NCBI GenBank assembly: GCA_002281485.1
Contig: NCGF01000004.1
Location: 1-64,000, forward strand
DNA: 64,000 nt
Source: Sphingomonas sp. 28-66-16
Lineage (GTDB): Bacteria > Pseudomonadota > Alphaproteobacteria > Sphingomonadales > Sphingomonadaceae
Direction: 5' to 3'
Position numbers and translations under genes: made by a program. The notes below the pieces were generated by a model. It saw only the letters and a program-made list of their open reading frames with translations, was not told the origin of the DNA and ran no database searches. Shown here piece after piece: positions 46,491-56,081 of the stretch; position 1 is the stretch's first letter, and each line of letters starts with the position of its first letter.

Positions 46491-47829
46491 ACCGCGGACC
46501 CGGGCGATGTGGCGCTGGGGCGGTGCGATCGCCGCGCTGCTGATCGCGCAATCGATCATCCTGGCGGGGTTGTTCTGGCTGCTCGCGACCGGCAGCCACC
46601 AGCGCACCGTCGAGCGCGGCTTTGCCGCCGATTGTAGGCGACTGGCCGCACTGTCGCCACCCGCCCGGCGGCATGAACTGCGCGCGATGCTGACCCGCGA
46701 CATCCACCGCGACCGTTTCCTCGCGCTGTTCGCGCCGGGCGGGGCGCTGATCGACGGCAATGTCGCGCGCATGCCGGCAGGCGACATGGCTTCGTCGTCA
46801 TTCGTCGCGACGGTCCGCCCGACCGAGCTTCCCGGCAAGGACCGCGACGTCGCGCGGCTGGCGATCTGCGCGATGCCCGATCGGTCGCGGCTGCTGACGG
46901 GGGTCGATCTCGACGATGCCGAAGAAGCGCTGCGCGTCGTCGAACAGTCGCTGCTGATCGGCTTGATTCCCGGCCTGTTGCTGGCGATCGGCTTCGGGCT
47001 GTTCGCCGGTCGGCGGGCGGCGCGCCAGGTCGATGCAGTGCGCGTGCTGACCGAGCAGATCGTTGCAGGCGACCTTGCCCAGCGGCTCGAAATCGGTGGC
47101 CATCCCGACAGCTTTGGCCTGCTCTGCGCCCACATCAACCTGATGCTCGACCGGCTTCAGACGCTGGTCGCCGATGTGCGCGGGGTCGGCGACGATATCG
47201 CGCACCAGCTGCGCACGCCGCTCACCCGCTTGCGCGCGCGGCTCGAACGCGGTCTGCGCGATGCCAGCGACGCCGACGCCGTCGAGGCGACGGTCGATGC
47301 CGCGCTGGCCGAGATCGATCAGTTGCTGGGGATCGTGGCGGCGCTGTTGCGTATTCGCGAGCTGGAGGATCATGCCCGCCGCAGCCGCTTCGCTCCGGTC
47401 GACCTGAGGCAACTGGCCGAAGACGCGTGCGAGCTCCACCGCCCGACGGCGGAGGATCGCGGGATCGATCTGGTGTGCGACATTTCGCCGGTGGCGCCGG
47501 TCGAAGGTGACGCCAGCCTGCTGATCGAGGCGATATCGAACCTGATCGACAACGCGATGAAGTTCGGCCCGCCAGGCGGCCGGGTGACGGTGTCGCTTTC
47601 CCAACGGGGCGAGACGATCGCCTTGATGGTGGCGGATGAGGGGCGCGGCGTTCCTGCTGCCGAACGCTCGCTCGTCACGCAGCGTTTTTACCGCGGGCGT
47701 CACGATCAGGAAGGCGCGGGGCTTGGCCTCAGCCTCGTCAAGGCGATCGCCGACTTGCACGGCTTCAGGGTGCACTTCGCAGAACATGGCAGCGCGGTGT
47801 TGATCGTCATGTCGTCCAAGAATTATTGA
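46468..47829 (+). CDS. Sensor histidine kinase (CzcS-like)
   Basis: 453 residues with two transmembrane segments (~20-42 and ~165-188) enclosing a ~120-residue periplasmic sensor region (HQRTVERGFAADCRRLAAL and following), a HAMP domain (RRAARQVDAVRVLTEQIVAGDLAQRL), phospho-acceptor His in DIAHQLRTPLTRL and an HATPase domain (SNLIDNAMKFGPPGG, DEGRGVP, GLGLSLVKAIADLHG). The assumed start (ATG 46468) overlaps the regulator by 23 bp; ATG 46507 is an alternative. The periplasmic part has Cys and His residues but no obvious metal-binding cluster. Confidence 0.87.
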   Translation: MSSTSPAEPRTRAMWRWGGAIAALLIAQSIILAGLFWLLATGSHQRTVERGFAADCRRLAALSPPARRHELRAMLTRDIHRDRFLALFAPGGALIDGNVARMPAGDMASSSFVATVRPTELPGKDRDVARLAICAMPDRSRLLTGVDLDDAEEALRVVEQSLLIGLIPGLLLAIGFGLFAGRRAARQVDAVRVLTEQIVAGDLAQRLEIGGHPDSFGLLCAHINLMLDRLQTLVADVRGVGDDIAHQLRTPLTRLRARLERGLRDASDADAVEATVDAALAEIDQLLGIVAALLRIRELEDHARRSRFAPVDLRQLAEDACELHRPTAEDRGIDLVCDISPVAPVEGDASLLIEAISNLIDNAMKFGPPGGRVTVSLSQRGETIALMVADEGRGVPAAERSLVTQRFYRGRHDQEGAGLGLSLVKAIADLHGFRVHFAEHGSAVLIVMSSKNY

Positions 47830-47918
47830 TCCGGCGAGTCGCGCCACCAAAACCATGAGGACAGGGCCCGCTTCGGCCCGTCATTCCAGGCGGAACAATC
47901 GGCACGATAAATCGTCCT

Positions 47919-49781
47919 GTGCCGATGATCACACGCAAGCGGACGATCCGCCTCTCCGTGCGGGTTGGCATCGCGCTGCTCGCGTTCATCATGGCCGCCC
48001 TGCTGGTACTGGCCATGCTGCCGTGGGGCGTGTTCAAGGGGCAGATCGAACAACGGCTAGCGGCGCGCACCGGGCAGACCGTGTCGATCGGCACGATGGC
48101 GCGCGAAGACCTGTTCTCGCTGTCACCGGTCGTGCATTTGACCGATGTGTCGGTAACGCAGCCGGCATGGGCCGGCCCCGGAAAGCTGGCGGCGATTCGC
48201 TCGATCCGCGTCCGTTTTCCGGTGCTACCGCTTCTGGTCGGCAAATTTCGCCCGACCATGATCGAGGTCGACGGCGCGCGGGTGGCGCTCGTGCGCGATC
48301 GGACGGGGCGGAGGAACTGGCAAAGCGCGCGCAAGAAGCGTGGCGACGGGGCACCCCCCTCGATCACGTCGCTCACATTGCACGACGTCGCGCTCCGCTA
48401 TCGTGACGCAGTTCAGAAGCGGGTGCTCGATCTGTCGCTCGCCGCCGATGCACGCGGCGTCGCCGTGAAAGGCAGCGGGACGATCCGGGGGTCGGCCGTG
48501 ACGGTCCGGGCAAGGGGCGCCCCGCTGCTCGGCGCTGCGGCGCACTGGCCATTCACCGCCGCGATCGACGGCCGCGATCTGGAGATGCGCGCGCAGGGGA
48601 CGATGGCGCGGCCGCTCGACACCGGCAACATGGCGCTCGACGTGTCGGCCCGCGCAAGCGACCTCAAGATGATCGACGCGGTGATCGAGGCAGGGCTGTT
48701 CGGGACGCAACCCGTGCGGCTGACCGCGCATGCCCGGCATGACGGCGCGCGCTGGAGCGTCGAGCGGTTGCGAGGTACCATCGGCGGATCGACCATCGCC
48801 GGCCACGTGACCGCGACCAGGGAAGGCGGCCGCACCAGGCTCGACGGTGCGGTGACGTCCGACCGACTCAATTTCGACGATTTCGCGACCGATGCCGGGC
48901 AAGCCGCCGCGCGTGCCCTGGAACGCGCCAATGGGCCGAAAATCGTGCCCAACACGCGGATCAACATCAAGAAGATCGACAGCACCGATGGCCAAATCCG
49001 GTTCGACGTCGGCAGGATCGTCAGCGCGCGCGGCGCATCGGCGCTGACCAGCATGAGCGGCCTCGTCTCGATCGATCACCAGTTGATGAAGCTCAGCAAT
49101 TTCAGGATCGGGCTGACAAAGGGCGTGATCACCGGGCGTGTGACCGTCGACCAGCGCGGCGGGCGCGCCGAGCCGACCGTGACGCTCGATCTCACGCTCA
49201 AGGACGGCAGCATCGCTGCGCTCGCGGGCGGCGATGACAAGGCGATCGACGCGTCGCTCGCGGGCCGGGTCAAGCTTGCCGGGGTCGGCAGCACCGTGCG
49301 CGAGGCAGTCGGTCATGCCGGCGGGTCGATCGGTCTGGCGGCGCAGCGCGGCGCCCTGCCGGCGAAGGTCGCGGCGATGATGGGGTTCGATGTCGCCAGG
49401 AGCCTGACCAGAAGCGATTCGGAACAGGCGCAGTTGCGCTGCGTCATTGCCCGTTTCGAGGTAACAAAGGGTGTCGGTCGGGCCGATCCGGTGCTGGTCG
49501 ACACCTCGCTCAGCCAGTCGCACGCCGAGGGAACGCTGCGTTTCCCGTCCGAAGCGCTCGCGCTGTCGGTGACTGGCGCTCCCAAGCGCGACTCGGCCCT
49601 GCGGTTGCCCGGATCGATCACGATCACCGGCACCGTTCGTGATCCCCAGGTTGTCGTCCCCCACGAAGTGAAGTCGGTCGGCAATATTTTGAAGGGCATC
49701 GGACGCGCGATTACGGGCAAACAGGGGCCGGTCGCCAAGGACGCCGATTGCGGTGCGCTGGCCGCATCGGCGCTGCGTTGA
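47919..49781 (+). CDS. AsmA-family protein
   Basis: 620 residues: one N-terminal transmembrane anchor (VGIALLAFIMAALLVLAMLPWG) and a long periplasmic beta-rich region. AsmA hallmarks are the N-terminal LVLAMLPWGVFKGQIEQRLAARTGQTVSIG and the C-terminal block ITITGTVRDPQVVVPHEV with GIGRAITG. AsmA-like proteins bridge the envelope and are implicated in phospholipid transport to the outer membrane (family knowledge). GTG 47919 or ATG 47925 is the start. It follows the sensor kinase by 89 bp, with a small GGGCC/GGCCC stem between, and is probably a separate unit. Confidence 0.82.
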   Translation: MPMITRKRTIRLSVRVGIALLAFIMAALLVLAMLPWGVFKGQIEQRLAARTGQTVSIGTMAREDLFSLSPVVHLTDVSVTQPAWAGPGKLAAIRSIRVRFPVLPLLVGKFRPTMIEVDGARVALVRDRTGRRNWQSARKKRGDGAPPSITSLTLHDVALRYRDAVQKRVLDLSLAADARGVAVKGSGTIRGSAVTVRARGAPLLGAAAHWPFTAAIDGRDLEMRAQGTMARPLDTGNMALDVSARASDLKMIDAVIEAGLFGTQPVRLTAHARHDGARWSVERLRGTIGGSTIAGHVTATREGGRTRLDGAVTSDRLNFDDFATDAGQAAARALERANGPKIVPNTRINIKKIDSTDGQIRFDVGRIVSARGASALTSMSGLVSIDHQLMKLSNFRIGLTKGVITGRVTVDQRGGRAEPTVTLDLTLKDGSIAALAGGDDKAIDASLAGRVKLAGVGSTVREAVGHAGGSIGLAAQRGALPAKVAAMMGFDVARSLTRSDSEQAQLRCVIARFEVTKGVGRADPVLVDTSLSQSHAEGTLRFPSEALALSVTGAPKRDSALRLPGSITITGTVRDPQVVVPHEVKSVGNILKGIGRAITGKQGPVAKDADCGALAASALR

Positions 49782-49937
49782 TCGGTCGATGTCGGTGGGC
49801 CGGCCGGCAGGCGCGAAATTTCGGGGCGGAACGGTTTCGATGATAGGAAGTTTGCGTTAGGGCTGCCGAGCGACCGCCGCCGCGGTGCAACTTTCCACAA
49901 CCGGGACCTGTCCACCCATGCCACTGAGCCCGAACTC

Positions 49938-51071
49938 ATGAGCGATGTGATCGACGAGAAAAAGGACCAGACGCAACACGCGCCGGGCGACGATGCCGAA
50001 GCAACCCGCGGGTCTGCCCAGGAGCCGGCCAAAACCCCGATCTACAAACGACCGATTTTCTGGATCGTCGTGACGGTCGTCGTCGTCGCGGCTGCGATCG
50101 TCGGAACGCTCTATTATCTCCACGCGCGGCAATATGCGTCGACCAACGATGCTTTCGTCGACGCGCATATCGTGCGGCTGTCGCCGCAGGTTTCGGGGCA
50201 ACTGACGTGGGTCGCCGACGTCGACAATCACCATGTGCCCGCCGGCATGCTGCTCGCCCGGATCGAGCCGAGCGGCACCAACGCCCAGCTTCAGCAGGCG
50301 CAGGCCGGCGTGGCCCAGGCACAGGCCGGGATCGAGCAGGCGCAAGGCCGGTTGATCGCCGCCCAAGCGCAGGTCCAGCAAGCCGAGGCCAATGCCCGTG
50401 CGCCGATCGCGCAGGCGCAAAAGGCGGCGCAGGACCTCGCGCGATACGAAAATGCCGTTCGGCTCGATCCGGCGGCGGTGTCGGGCGCCCAGCTCGATCA
50501 GGCGCGGGCACAGGCGCGCGAGACCGCCGCGCAGGCGGCGGCCGCGCGCAAGCAGATCGACAGCGCCCGGGCCGAGATGCTGGTCGCCCAGCGCGGGGTG
50601 GCGGCTGCGCGCGCGCAGCGAAAATCGTCGGAGGCGCAGGTGCGGCAGGTCGATGTGACCGTCGGCGATCTTGCCGTCACCGCGCCGATCGCGGGTCAGG
50701 TCGTCAATCGCAGCGTTAATGTCGGCAGCACCGTCTCGCCGCAGTCGCAGCTGATGGCGATCATTCCCGACAAGATCTGGATCACCGCCAATTTCAAGGA
50801 AACCCAGATCACCACGATGCGGCGTGGCCAGCCGGTGGACATCAAGATCGATGCCTTTCCCGACATCAAGTTCCACGGGTTCGTCGATTCGATCCAGCGC
50901 GGCGCGGGGCAGGCCTTTGCGCTGCTGCCGCCGCAGAACGCGACCGGCAATTTCGTAAAGGTCGTGCAACGCGTGCCGGTGCGGATCGTGTTCGACAAGA
51001 ACGGCCCCGATCCGCTCAAATATCCGATCGGGCCGGGCATGTCGGTGGTGCCAACCGTCAAGGTGCGCTGA
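49938..51071 (+). CDS. emrA: Membrane fusion protein, EmrA/HlyD family
   Basis: 377 residues: cytoplasmic N-terminus (~36), one transmembrane helix (FWIVVTVVVVAAAIVGTLYYL), lipoyl half-motif (VDAHIVRLSPQVSGQLTWV), a long Gln/Ala-rich coiled coil (~100-215), the second lipoyl half (VTAPIAGQVVNRSVNVGSTV) and a beta-barrel (IPDKIWITANFKETQI). This is the periplasmic adaptor linking the EmrB-type pump to the outer-membrane channel; all three genes are in one operon (4-bp and overlapping junctions). Confidence 0.9.
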   Translation: MSDVIDEKKDQTQHAPGDDAEATRGSAQEPAKTPIYKRPIFWIVVTVVVVAAAIVGTLYYLHARQYASTNDAFVDAHIVRLSPQVSGQLTWVADVDNHHVPAGMLLARIEPSGTNAQLQQAQAGVAQAQAGIEQAQGRLIAAQAQVQQAEANARAPIAQAQKAAQDLARYENAVRLDPAAVSGAQLDQARAQARETAAQAAAARKQIDSARAEMLVAQRGVAAARAQRKSSEAQVRQVDVTVGDLAVTAPIAGQVVNRSVNVGSTVSPQSQLMAIIPDKIWITANFKETQITTMRRGQPVDIKIDAFPDIKFHGFVDSIQRGAGQAFALLPPQNATGNFVKVVQRVPVRIVFDKNGPDPLKYPIGPGMSVVPTVKVR

Positions 51072-51075
51072 CCCC

Positions 51076-52671
51076 GTGGCCCAGAGCGCTGCCTCGAAGA
51101 ACCAGGGATGGGACGCCGACCGTTCGGTCGCCGGCACGCTCAACCCATGGCTGATCGTCGCGATCATCAGCCTGCCCACCTTCATGGAAGTGCTCGACAC
51201 CTCGATCGCCAATGTTTCGCTCAACGACATTGCCGGTGGGCTGTCGATCACGCTCGATCAGGCGACCTGGGTGCTGACGAGTTATCTCGTCGCCAATGCG
51301 ATCGTCATCCCGATCTCGGGCTGGCTGTCAGACGTCGTCGGGCGGAAGCGTTATTTCATGATCTCGATCGCGCTGTTTGCCGGCGCGTCGTTGTTGTGCG
51401 GGCTGGCGCCGAACCTCCAGACTTTGGTCATCGCCCGCATCCTGCAGGGAATTGGCGGCGGCGGCCTGGCGCCGGTCGAGCAGTCGATGCTCGCCGATAC
51501 CTTCCCGCCCTCGCAGCGCGGCCTGGCCTTTGCGACCTTTGCCATCGTCGTCGTCGTCGGCCCCGTGTTCGGGCCCACCATCGGCGGCTACATCACCGAC
51601 AAGGCGAGCTGGCACTGGATCTTCCTGATCAACGTGCCGGTCGGCATCGTGGCTCTCATTCTGGTGCAATTGTTCGTCGACGAATCCGAGACGATCAGGC
51701 GTGATCGCGAGCAACTGATCAAGCGCGGCATCCGGATCGATTATATCGGCTTCGCCCTGGTCGCGATCGGGCTCGGATTCTTCGAATATACGCTCGATCG
51801 CGGCGAGCGCGAGGCGTGGTTCGACAGCAGCTTCATCGTCCTGACCGCGTGCATTGCCGGCGTGGCGCTGGTCGGGCTGGTGATCTGGGAGCTCAATCAC
51901 GACGATCCGATCGTCGATCTGAAACTCCTCAGGAATCGCAATTTCGCGATCACCAATATCATCATGTTCACGACGGGAATGATCCTGTTCGGCACCACCC
52001 AGCTGATCCCGCAGATGCTGCAGCAGGTATTGGGCTATTCCGCCACCGACGCCGGGCTGGCACTCACGTTCGGCGGCTTCGCAACCCTGGTCGCGGTGCC
52101 CTTTGCCGGGCGGTTGACCGACAAGGTCGATGTCCGCTTCCTGTTGTTTCCCGCGCTTCTGGCGCAGGCTTTTGCGCTGCTCAACCTGTCGATGCTCAAT
52201 GCCGATATCAGCTTCTGGGACGCGTCGCTGGCGCGCATGTACCAGTCGGCCGCGCTGCCGTTCCTGTTCGTGCCGATCAACGCCGCCGCCTATGTCGGTC
52301 TGCCCCAGCGCAAGACGGCGCAGGCATCGAGCCTGCTCAACGTGTCGCGCAACCTGGGGGGCACCGTCGGTATCTCGGCAGCGCAGACCTTGCTGTCGAG
52401 CTATCAGCAGACCCGCCAGTCGCATCTCGTCGAGACCCTCAATCCGCTCAATCCCAATTATGTCCAGTGGATGAATCGCGCCGCCGGCGTGTTCGGCGAA
52501 AGCGTCGAGGCGCGGCTGGGGTCGATGTATCGCATCGTCCAGCAACAGGCGGCGATGCTGGCATTTCTCGATACCTTCCACACGCTGATGATCTTCGTGT
52601 TCCTGGTCAGCCCGATCGCCCTTTTTCTTCGCAGCAAGCCCGGCCAGCGCGCGCCGGCGGGAGCGCATTGA
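51076..52671 (+). CDS. emrB: Drug efflux MFS transporter, EmrB/QacA (DHA2) family
   Basis: 531 residues with 14 predicted transmembrane helices. DHA2 signatures: FMEVLDTSIANVSLNDIAGGL in helix 1, ATWVLTSYLVANAIVIPISGWLSD (landmarks WVLTSYLVA, GWLSD), GRKRYFMISI, RILQGIGGGGLAPVEQ (motif B with Arg) and VVVGPVFGPTIGGYI (motif C, antiporter). Proton-driven export of amphipathic drugs across the whole envelope with EmrA and the channel. Starts with GTG 51076, four bases after emrA; its TGA overlaps the next ATG by one base. Confidence 0.92.
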   Translation: MAQSAASKNQGWDADRSVAGTLNPWLIVAIISLPTFMEVLDTSIANVSLNDIAGGLSITLDQATWVLTSYLVANAIVIPISGWLSDVVGRKRYFMISIALFAGASLLCGLAPNLQTLVIARILQGIGGGGLAPVEQSMLADTFPPSQRGLAFATFAIVVVVGPVFGPTIGGYITDKASWHWIFLINVPVGIVALILVQLFVDESETIRRDREQLIKRGIRIDYIGFALVAIGLGFFEYTLDRGEREAWFDSSFIVLTACIAGVALVGLVIWELNHDDPIVDLKLLRNRNFAITNIIMFTTGMILFGTTQLIPQMLQQVLGYSATDAGLALTFGGFATLVAVPFAGRLTDKVDVRFLLFPALLAQAFALLNLSMLNADISFWDASLARMYQSAALPFLFVPINAAAYVGLPQRKTAQASSLLNVSRNLGGTVGISAAQTLLSSYQQTRQSHLVETLNPLNPNYVQWMNRAAGVFGESVEARLGSMYRIVQQQAAMLAFLDTFHTLMIFVFLVSPIALFLRSKPGQRAPAGAH

Positions 52672-54140
52672 TGTCTCGCCCAAGCCTGATGATCCCGTTG
52701 GCGGCGCTGTTCGCGTCGGGCTGTACCGTCGGCCCCGACTATCACCCGCCGTCCGAAGCCGCGCCGCCGGCTTTCGCCGAAGCTGTTCCGGCCAATGCGC
52801 GCGCCGACGTCGTCGATCTCGAACATTGGTGGACGGTATTTGGCGATCCCGAACTCGACAGGCTGGTCGATGCAGCGCTGAACGACGCGCCCGACATCCG
52901 GCTGGTGGCCTCCCGGGTCAGGCAGGCGCGCATCGCCGCCGGAATCGCGCGCGCGCGCTATCTGCCACAGATCAACGCGAGCGGTGGGGTGAACCGAATC
53001 GACTTTTCCAAGAATGCCGGTTTCTCGTCGCTGGCGAGCCTGTTCGGCGGTGGCGGGTCCGGCAGCAGCGGGCAGGGCATCGCGACCCCCGGCAACGGGA
53101 TCACCACTTACTCGGCCGGTTTCGACGCCAGCTGGGAGATCGATCTGTTCGGCGGCGGTCGGCGTGCCGTCGAGGGCGCGAAGGCGCGGGTCGACGCCGC
53201 CGAATGGACCGCCCGGGACGCCGCCGTCTCGCTGTCGGGCGAAGTCGCCAATGGTTATTTCCAGTTCCGCACCCTCCAGCGTCGCGAAAGCGTCTTGCGT
53301 GAGGATATCGCGCGTCAGGAACGCCAGCTCGAGCTGCGCCAGCATCGGGCACAAGCGGGCCTGACCCCGGGCGACGAACCCATTCGCGAGCAGGCCAGTC
53401 TGTCGCAGTTGCGTGCCTCGCTCGAGCCGCTGCTGATCGAACAACGGATCGAGATGCACGCGCTGGCGGTGCTGATCGGTCGGGCGCCGGGCGCGCTGAT
53501 CGACGAACTCTCGGCGCCTGCCCCTGCGGTCGCCGTTCCGCCGGCCATTCCGCCGGGTCTGCCGTCTGAACTGCTGCAGCGCCGCCCCGACGTCCGCGCC
53601 GCCGAGCGCCAGCTTGCCGCGGCAACCGCCGATATCGGCGTCGCCACCGCCGATCTCTATCCCCATATCAGCCTGACCGGCGTCGCCGAATTACTGTCGA
53701 GCGGGCTCTCGAACCTCGTCAGCCGCGATAGCGTGCAGACCAGCGCGGGGGCCAGGCTGGCCTTTCCCCTGCTCGATTTCGGCCGTCGGCGGGGCGAGGT
53801 CGACAATCGTCGCGAGGCAATGACGCAGGCCTATATCGCCTATCAGAAGGTGGTGCTGGGCGCGTTTCGGGATGTCGAAGATGCGCTCGTTCGCGTCGAC
53901 GGCGCGCAGAAGCAAACGGCCCAACTCGCCGCCGGCGTCGCCGATTCAAAGCGCGCGCTCGACGTTGCCGATGCGCGCTATCAAAGCGGGCTGACGGATC
54001 TGAGCGCCGTGCTCCAGGCGCGAGGCGGGTGGATCGCCCAACGCCAGGCGCTGGTGGTGGCGCAGGGATCGCTCGACCAGGCGCTGGCCTCGCTCTACAA
54101 GGCATTGGGGGGCGGCTGGCAGCAGCAGGCCGCCCAATAA
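52671..54140 (+). CDS. Outer-membrane efflux lipoprotein, NodT/OprM family
   Basis: 489 residues. A lipoprotein signal with lipobox LFASGC at ~residue 18 is followed by TVGPDYHPP, the usual NodT/OprM start, and WWTVFGDPELDRLVDAALNDAPDIRLV. Two helical repeat halves follow (ARARYLPQINASGGV; RRPDVRAAERQLAAATADIGVATADLYPHISLTG). The C-terminal residues end GGGWQ, common in this family. It completes the EmrA-EmrB tripartite efflux system. A Gly/Ser-rich insert (~122-135) sits in an exposed loop. Confidence 0.9.
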   Translation: MSRPSLMIPLAALFASGCTVGPDYHPPSEAAPPAFAEAVPANARADVVDLEHWWTVFGDPELDRLVDAALNDAPDIRLVASRVRQARIAAGIARARYLPQINASGGVNRIDFSKNAGFSSLASLFGGGGSGSSGQGIATPGNGITTYSAGFDASWEIDLFGGGRRAVEGAKARVDAAEWTARDAAVSLSGEVANGYFQFRTLQRRESVLREDIARQERQLELRQHRAQAGLTPGDEPIREQASLSQLRASLEPLLIEQRIEMHALAVLIGRAPGALIDELSAPAPAVAVPPAIPPGLPSELLQRRPDVRAAERQLAAATADIGVATADLYPHISLTGVAELLSSGLSNLVSRDSVQTSAGARLAFPLLDFGRRRGEVDNRREAMTQAYIAYQKVVLGAFRDVEDALVRVDGAQKQTAQLAAGVADSKRALDVADARYQSGLTDLSAVLQARGGWIAQRQALVVAQGSLDQALASLYKALGGGWQQQAAQ

Positions 54141-54315
54141 GGCGCTGGTCGACGACGGGCAGGGTTGCGATCCGGAAGAAGCGCGCATCCCCAGCCGATG
54201 TCGGTGCCGGGCTTACTGCTCGAAACCGGATATTCGGTCGACATGCAATATTGGCCGGGGCCAGCATTTTCTGTGCTATCCGGTAAAGGTGGTCCCCGGT
54301 GAGGTGCAAATCGCC

Positions 54316-55605
54316 ATGCTAAAGCGAATTTTCCTCGGCATCGTCGGAGCGGTCATCGTCGGCATCGTCGGGCTCTATGCTTTCGCCTGGCGGTCGGCGA
54401 TCGCCGAGATCGCGCGACCTGCGCCGGGCAGCTTCACGCCCGCTCTGGTGGCGCAGGGCGAAGTGCTGAGCAACGCCGGCTATTGCGCGTCTTGCCATAC
54501 CGCCAAGGGCGGCGAGGCGTTCGCCGGCGGCTATCCGCTGGTGACCCAATTCGGCACGATCTATTCGACCAACATCACCCCCGATCCCGCCACCGGGATC
54601 GGCACATGGTCGCAAGCCGCGTTTACCCGCGCCATGCGCGAAGGCGTCGCACGCGACGGATCGCATTTGTTTCCGGCTTTTCCCTATGGCCATTTCACCA
54701 AGCTGAGCGATGGCGACGTTGCCGCGCTCTACGCCTATTTCATGACTCGCACGCCGGTAGTGGCCAAAGAGAAGAGCAATTCGCTCCCATTCCCGCTGAA
54801 CGTCCGGATGTTGCAGGCCGGCTGGAAGATGCTGTTCTTCACACCGGGCCGCTTCCAGCCCGTTCCCAAGCAGAGCGCCGAATGGAATCGCGGCGCCTAT
54901 CTCGCCGAGGGGATCAGCCATTGCGGGGCCTGCCATACGCCGCGCAACGGCCTGGGCGCCGAGAGAGAGGACCGCGCTTATGCGGGCGCGCCGATCGACC
55001 ATTGGATTGCGCCACCGCTCGACAAGACCAACCCCTCGCCGGTGCCCTGGACGAACGACGAGTTGGTCGCTTATCTGGCCACGGGGGTGAGCAGGTATCA
55101 CGGAACGGCGGCGGGGCCGATGGGGGCGGTGTCGCGCGGCTTGGCGCATCTGCCCGCCCCGGATGTCGCGGCGATCGCCACCTATTTCGCCAGCCTCAGC
55201 GGCGCTGCCACCCGGACCGACGGCCCAGCCGCCATCCGCAAGGCGCTGCTGGCCGACAAGCGCGGCACCGGGCTGCAATATGATCCGGCAGTTCGCCTTT
55301 ATACCGCCGCATGCGCGTCGTGCCATTATAACGGTCAGCAGTTGAACCCGCTGCGCCCCGACCTCGCGCTCAACAGCGCGACCCATCTGGACGACCCGAC
55401 CAACCTGATCCGCGTCATCCTGTACGGCGTGAGCGCGGCGGACGGCGCGCCGGGGGTGGTGATGCCGGGCTTCGCCAGCGGCTTCAGCAACGCCGATGTC
55501 GCCCGGATCGCCGCCTATCTGCGCGCAACGCGCACCGACAAGCCGGCCTGGACCGACCTCGAGAACAAGACCGCCAGCATTCGCGCGGAGGGACCAGGGC
55601 AATGA
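54316..55605 (+). CDS. Membrane-anchored triheme cytochrome c (dehydrogenase electron acceptor)
   Basis: 429 residues with an N-terminal signal anchor (FLGIVGAVIVGIVGLYAFAW) and three c-type heme sites: CASCH at 57-61, CGACH at 203-207 and CASCH at 333-337. The three-domain layout matches cytochrome subunits of membrane dehydrogenases such as gluconate or alcohol dehydrogenase. Here it is coupled (ATGA overlap) to 2Fe-2S and molybdopterin subunit genes, so it should pass electrons from aldehyde or heterocycle oxidation in the periplasm to the respiratory chain. ATG 54316 is preferred to an in-frame GTG at 54289 because the anchor begins there. Confidence 0.88.
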   Translation: MLKRIFLGIVGAVIVGIVGLYAFAWRSAIAEIARPAPGSFTPALVAQGEVLSNAGYCASCHTAKGGEAFAGGYPLVTQFGTIYSTNITPDPATGIGTWSQAAFTRAMREGVARDGSHLFPAFPYGHFTKLSDGDVAALYAYFMTRTPVVAKEKSNSLPFPLNVRMLQAGWKMLFFTPGRFQPVPKQSAEWNRGAYLAEGISHCGACHTPRNGLGAEREDRAYAGAPIDHWIAPPLDKTNPSPVPWTNDELVAYLATGVSRYHGTAAGPMGAVSRGLAHLPAPDVAAIATYFASLSGAATRTDGPAAIRKALLADKRGTGLQYDPAVRLYTAACASCHYNGQQLNPLRPDLALNSATHLDDPTNLIRVILYGVSAADGAPGVVMPGFASGFSNADVARIAAYLRATRTDKPAWTDLENKTASIRAEGPGQ

Positions 55606-56081
55606 CCAGTTTCACCATCAACGGTCGCGCCGTCACGACGACGGTTGAGGACGATACCCCGCTGCTGTGGGTGATCCGCGACACCATCGGGCTGACGGGC
55701 ACCAAATTCGGCTGCGGCATCGGCATGTGCGGCGCGTGCACCGTGCATGTCGGCGGGCGGGCGACGCGGTCGTGCATCACGCCCCTCGCTTCGGTGGAGG
55801 GGGCGGACATCGTCACCATCGAGGGCCTCGATCCGGCATCAAACCATCCGCTGCAGCAAGCCTGGCGCGCGTTGCAGGTGCCGCAATGCGGCTATTGCCA
55901 GTCCGGGCAGATCATGCAGGCGGCGGCGCTGCTGAAGGATTTTCCTGCGCCCACCGACGACGAGATCGATGCGGTCATGACCGGCAACCTGTGTCGCTGC
56001 ATGACCTATGTGCGCATCCGCGACGCGATCAAACAGGCAGCTGGCAAAGAGGCGTCGGGCAAGATGGAGGCGAAGGCATGA
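55602..56081 (+). CDS. iorA: 2Fe-2S subunit of periplasmic molybdenum dehydrogenase, IorA-like
   Basis: 159 residues with two 2Fe-2S clusters: FGCGIGMCGACTVHV with RSCITP, and CGYCQSGQ with CRCMTYVRI. It is closest in layout to the small subunit of isoquinoline 1-oxidoreductase and periplasmic aldehyde dehydrogenases. No signal peptide is present; export probably occurs by piggy-back with the Tat-targeted large subunit. Start overlaps the cytochrome stop and its stop overlaps the large-subunit start. The gene symbol indicates family only. Confidence 0.87.
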   Translation: MTSFTINGRAVTTTVEDDTPLLWVIRDTIGLTGTKFGCGIGMCGACTVHVGGRATRSCITPLASVEGADIVTIEGLDPASNHPLQQAWRALQVPQCGYCQSGQIMQAAALLKDFPAPTDDEIDAVMTGNLCRCMTYVRIRDAIKQAAGKEASGKMEAKA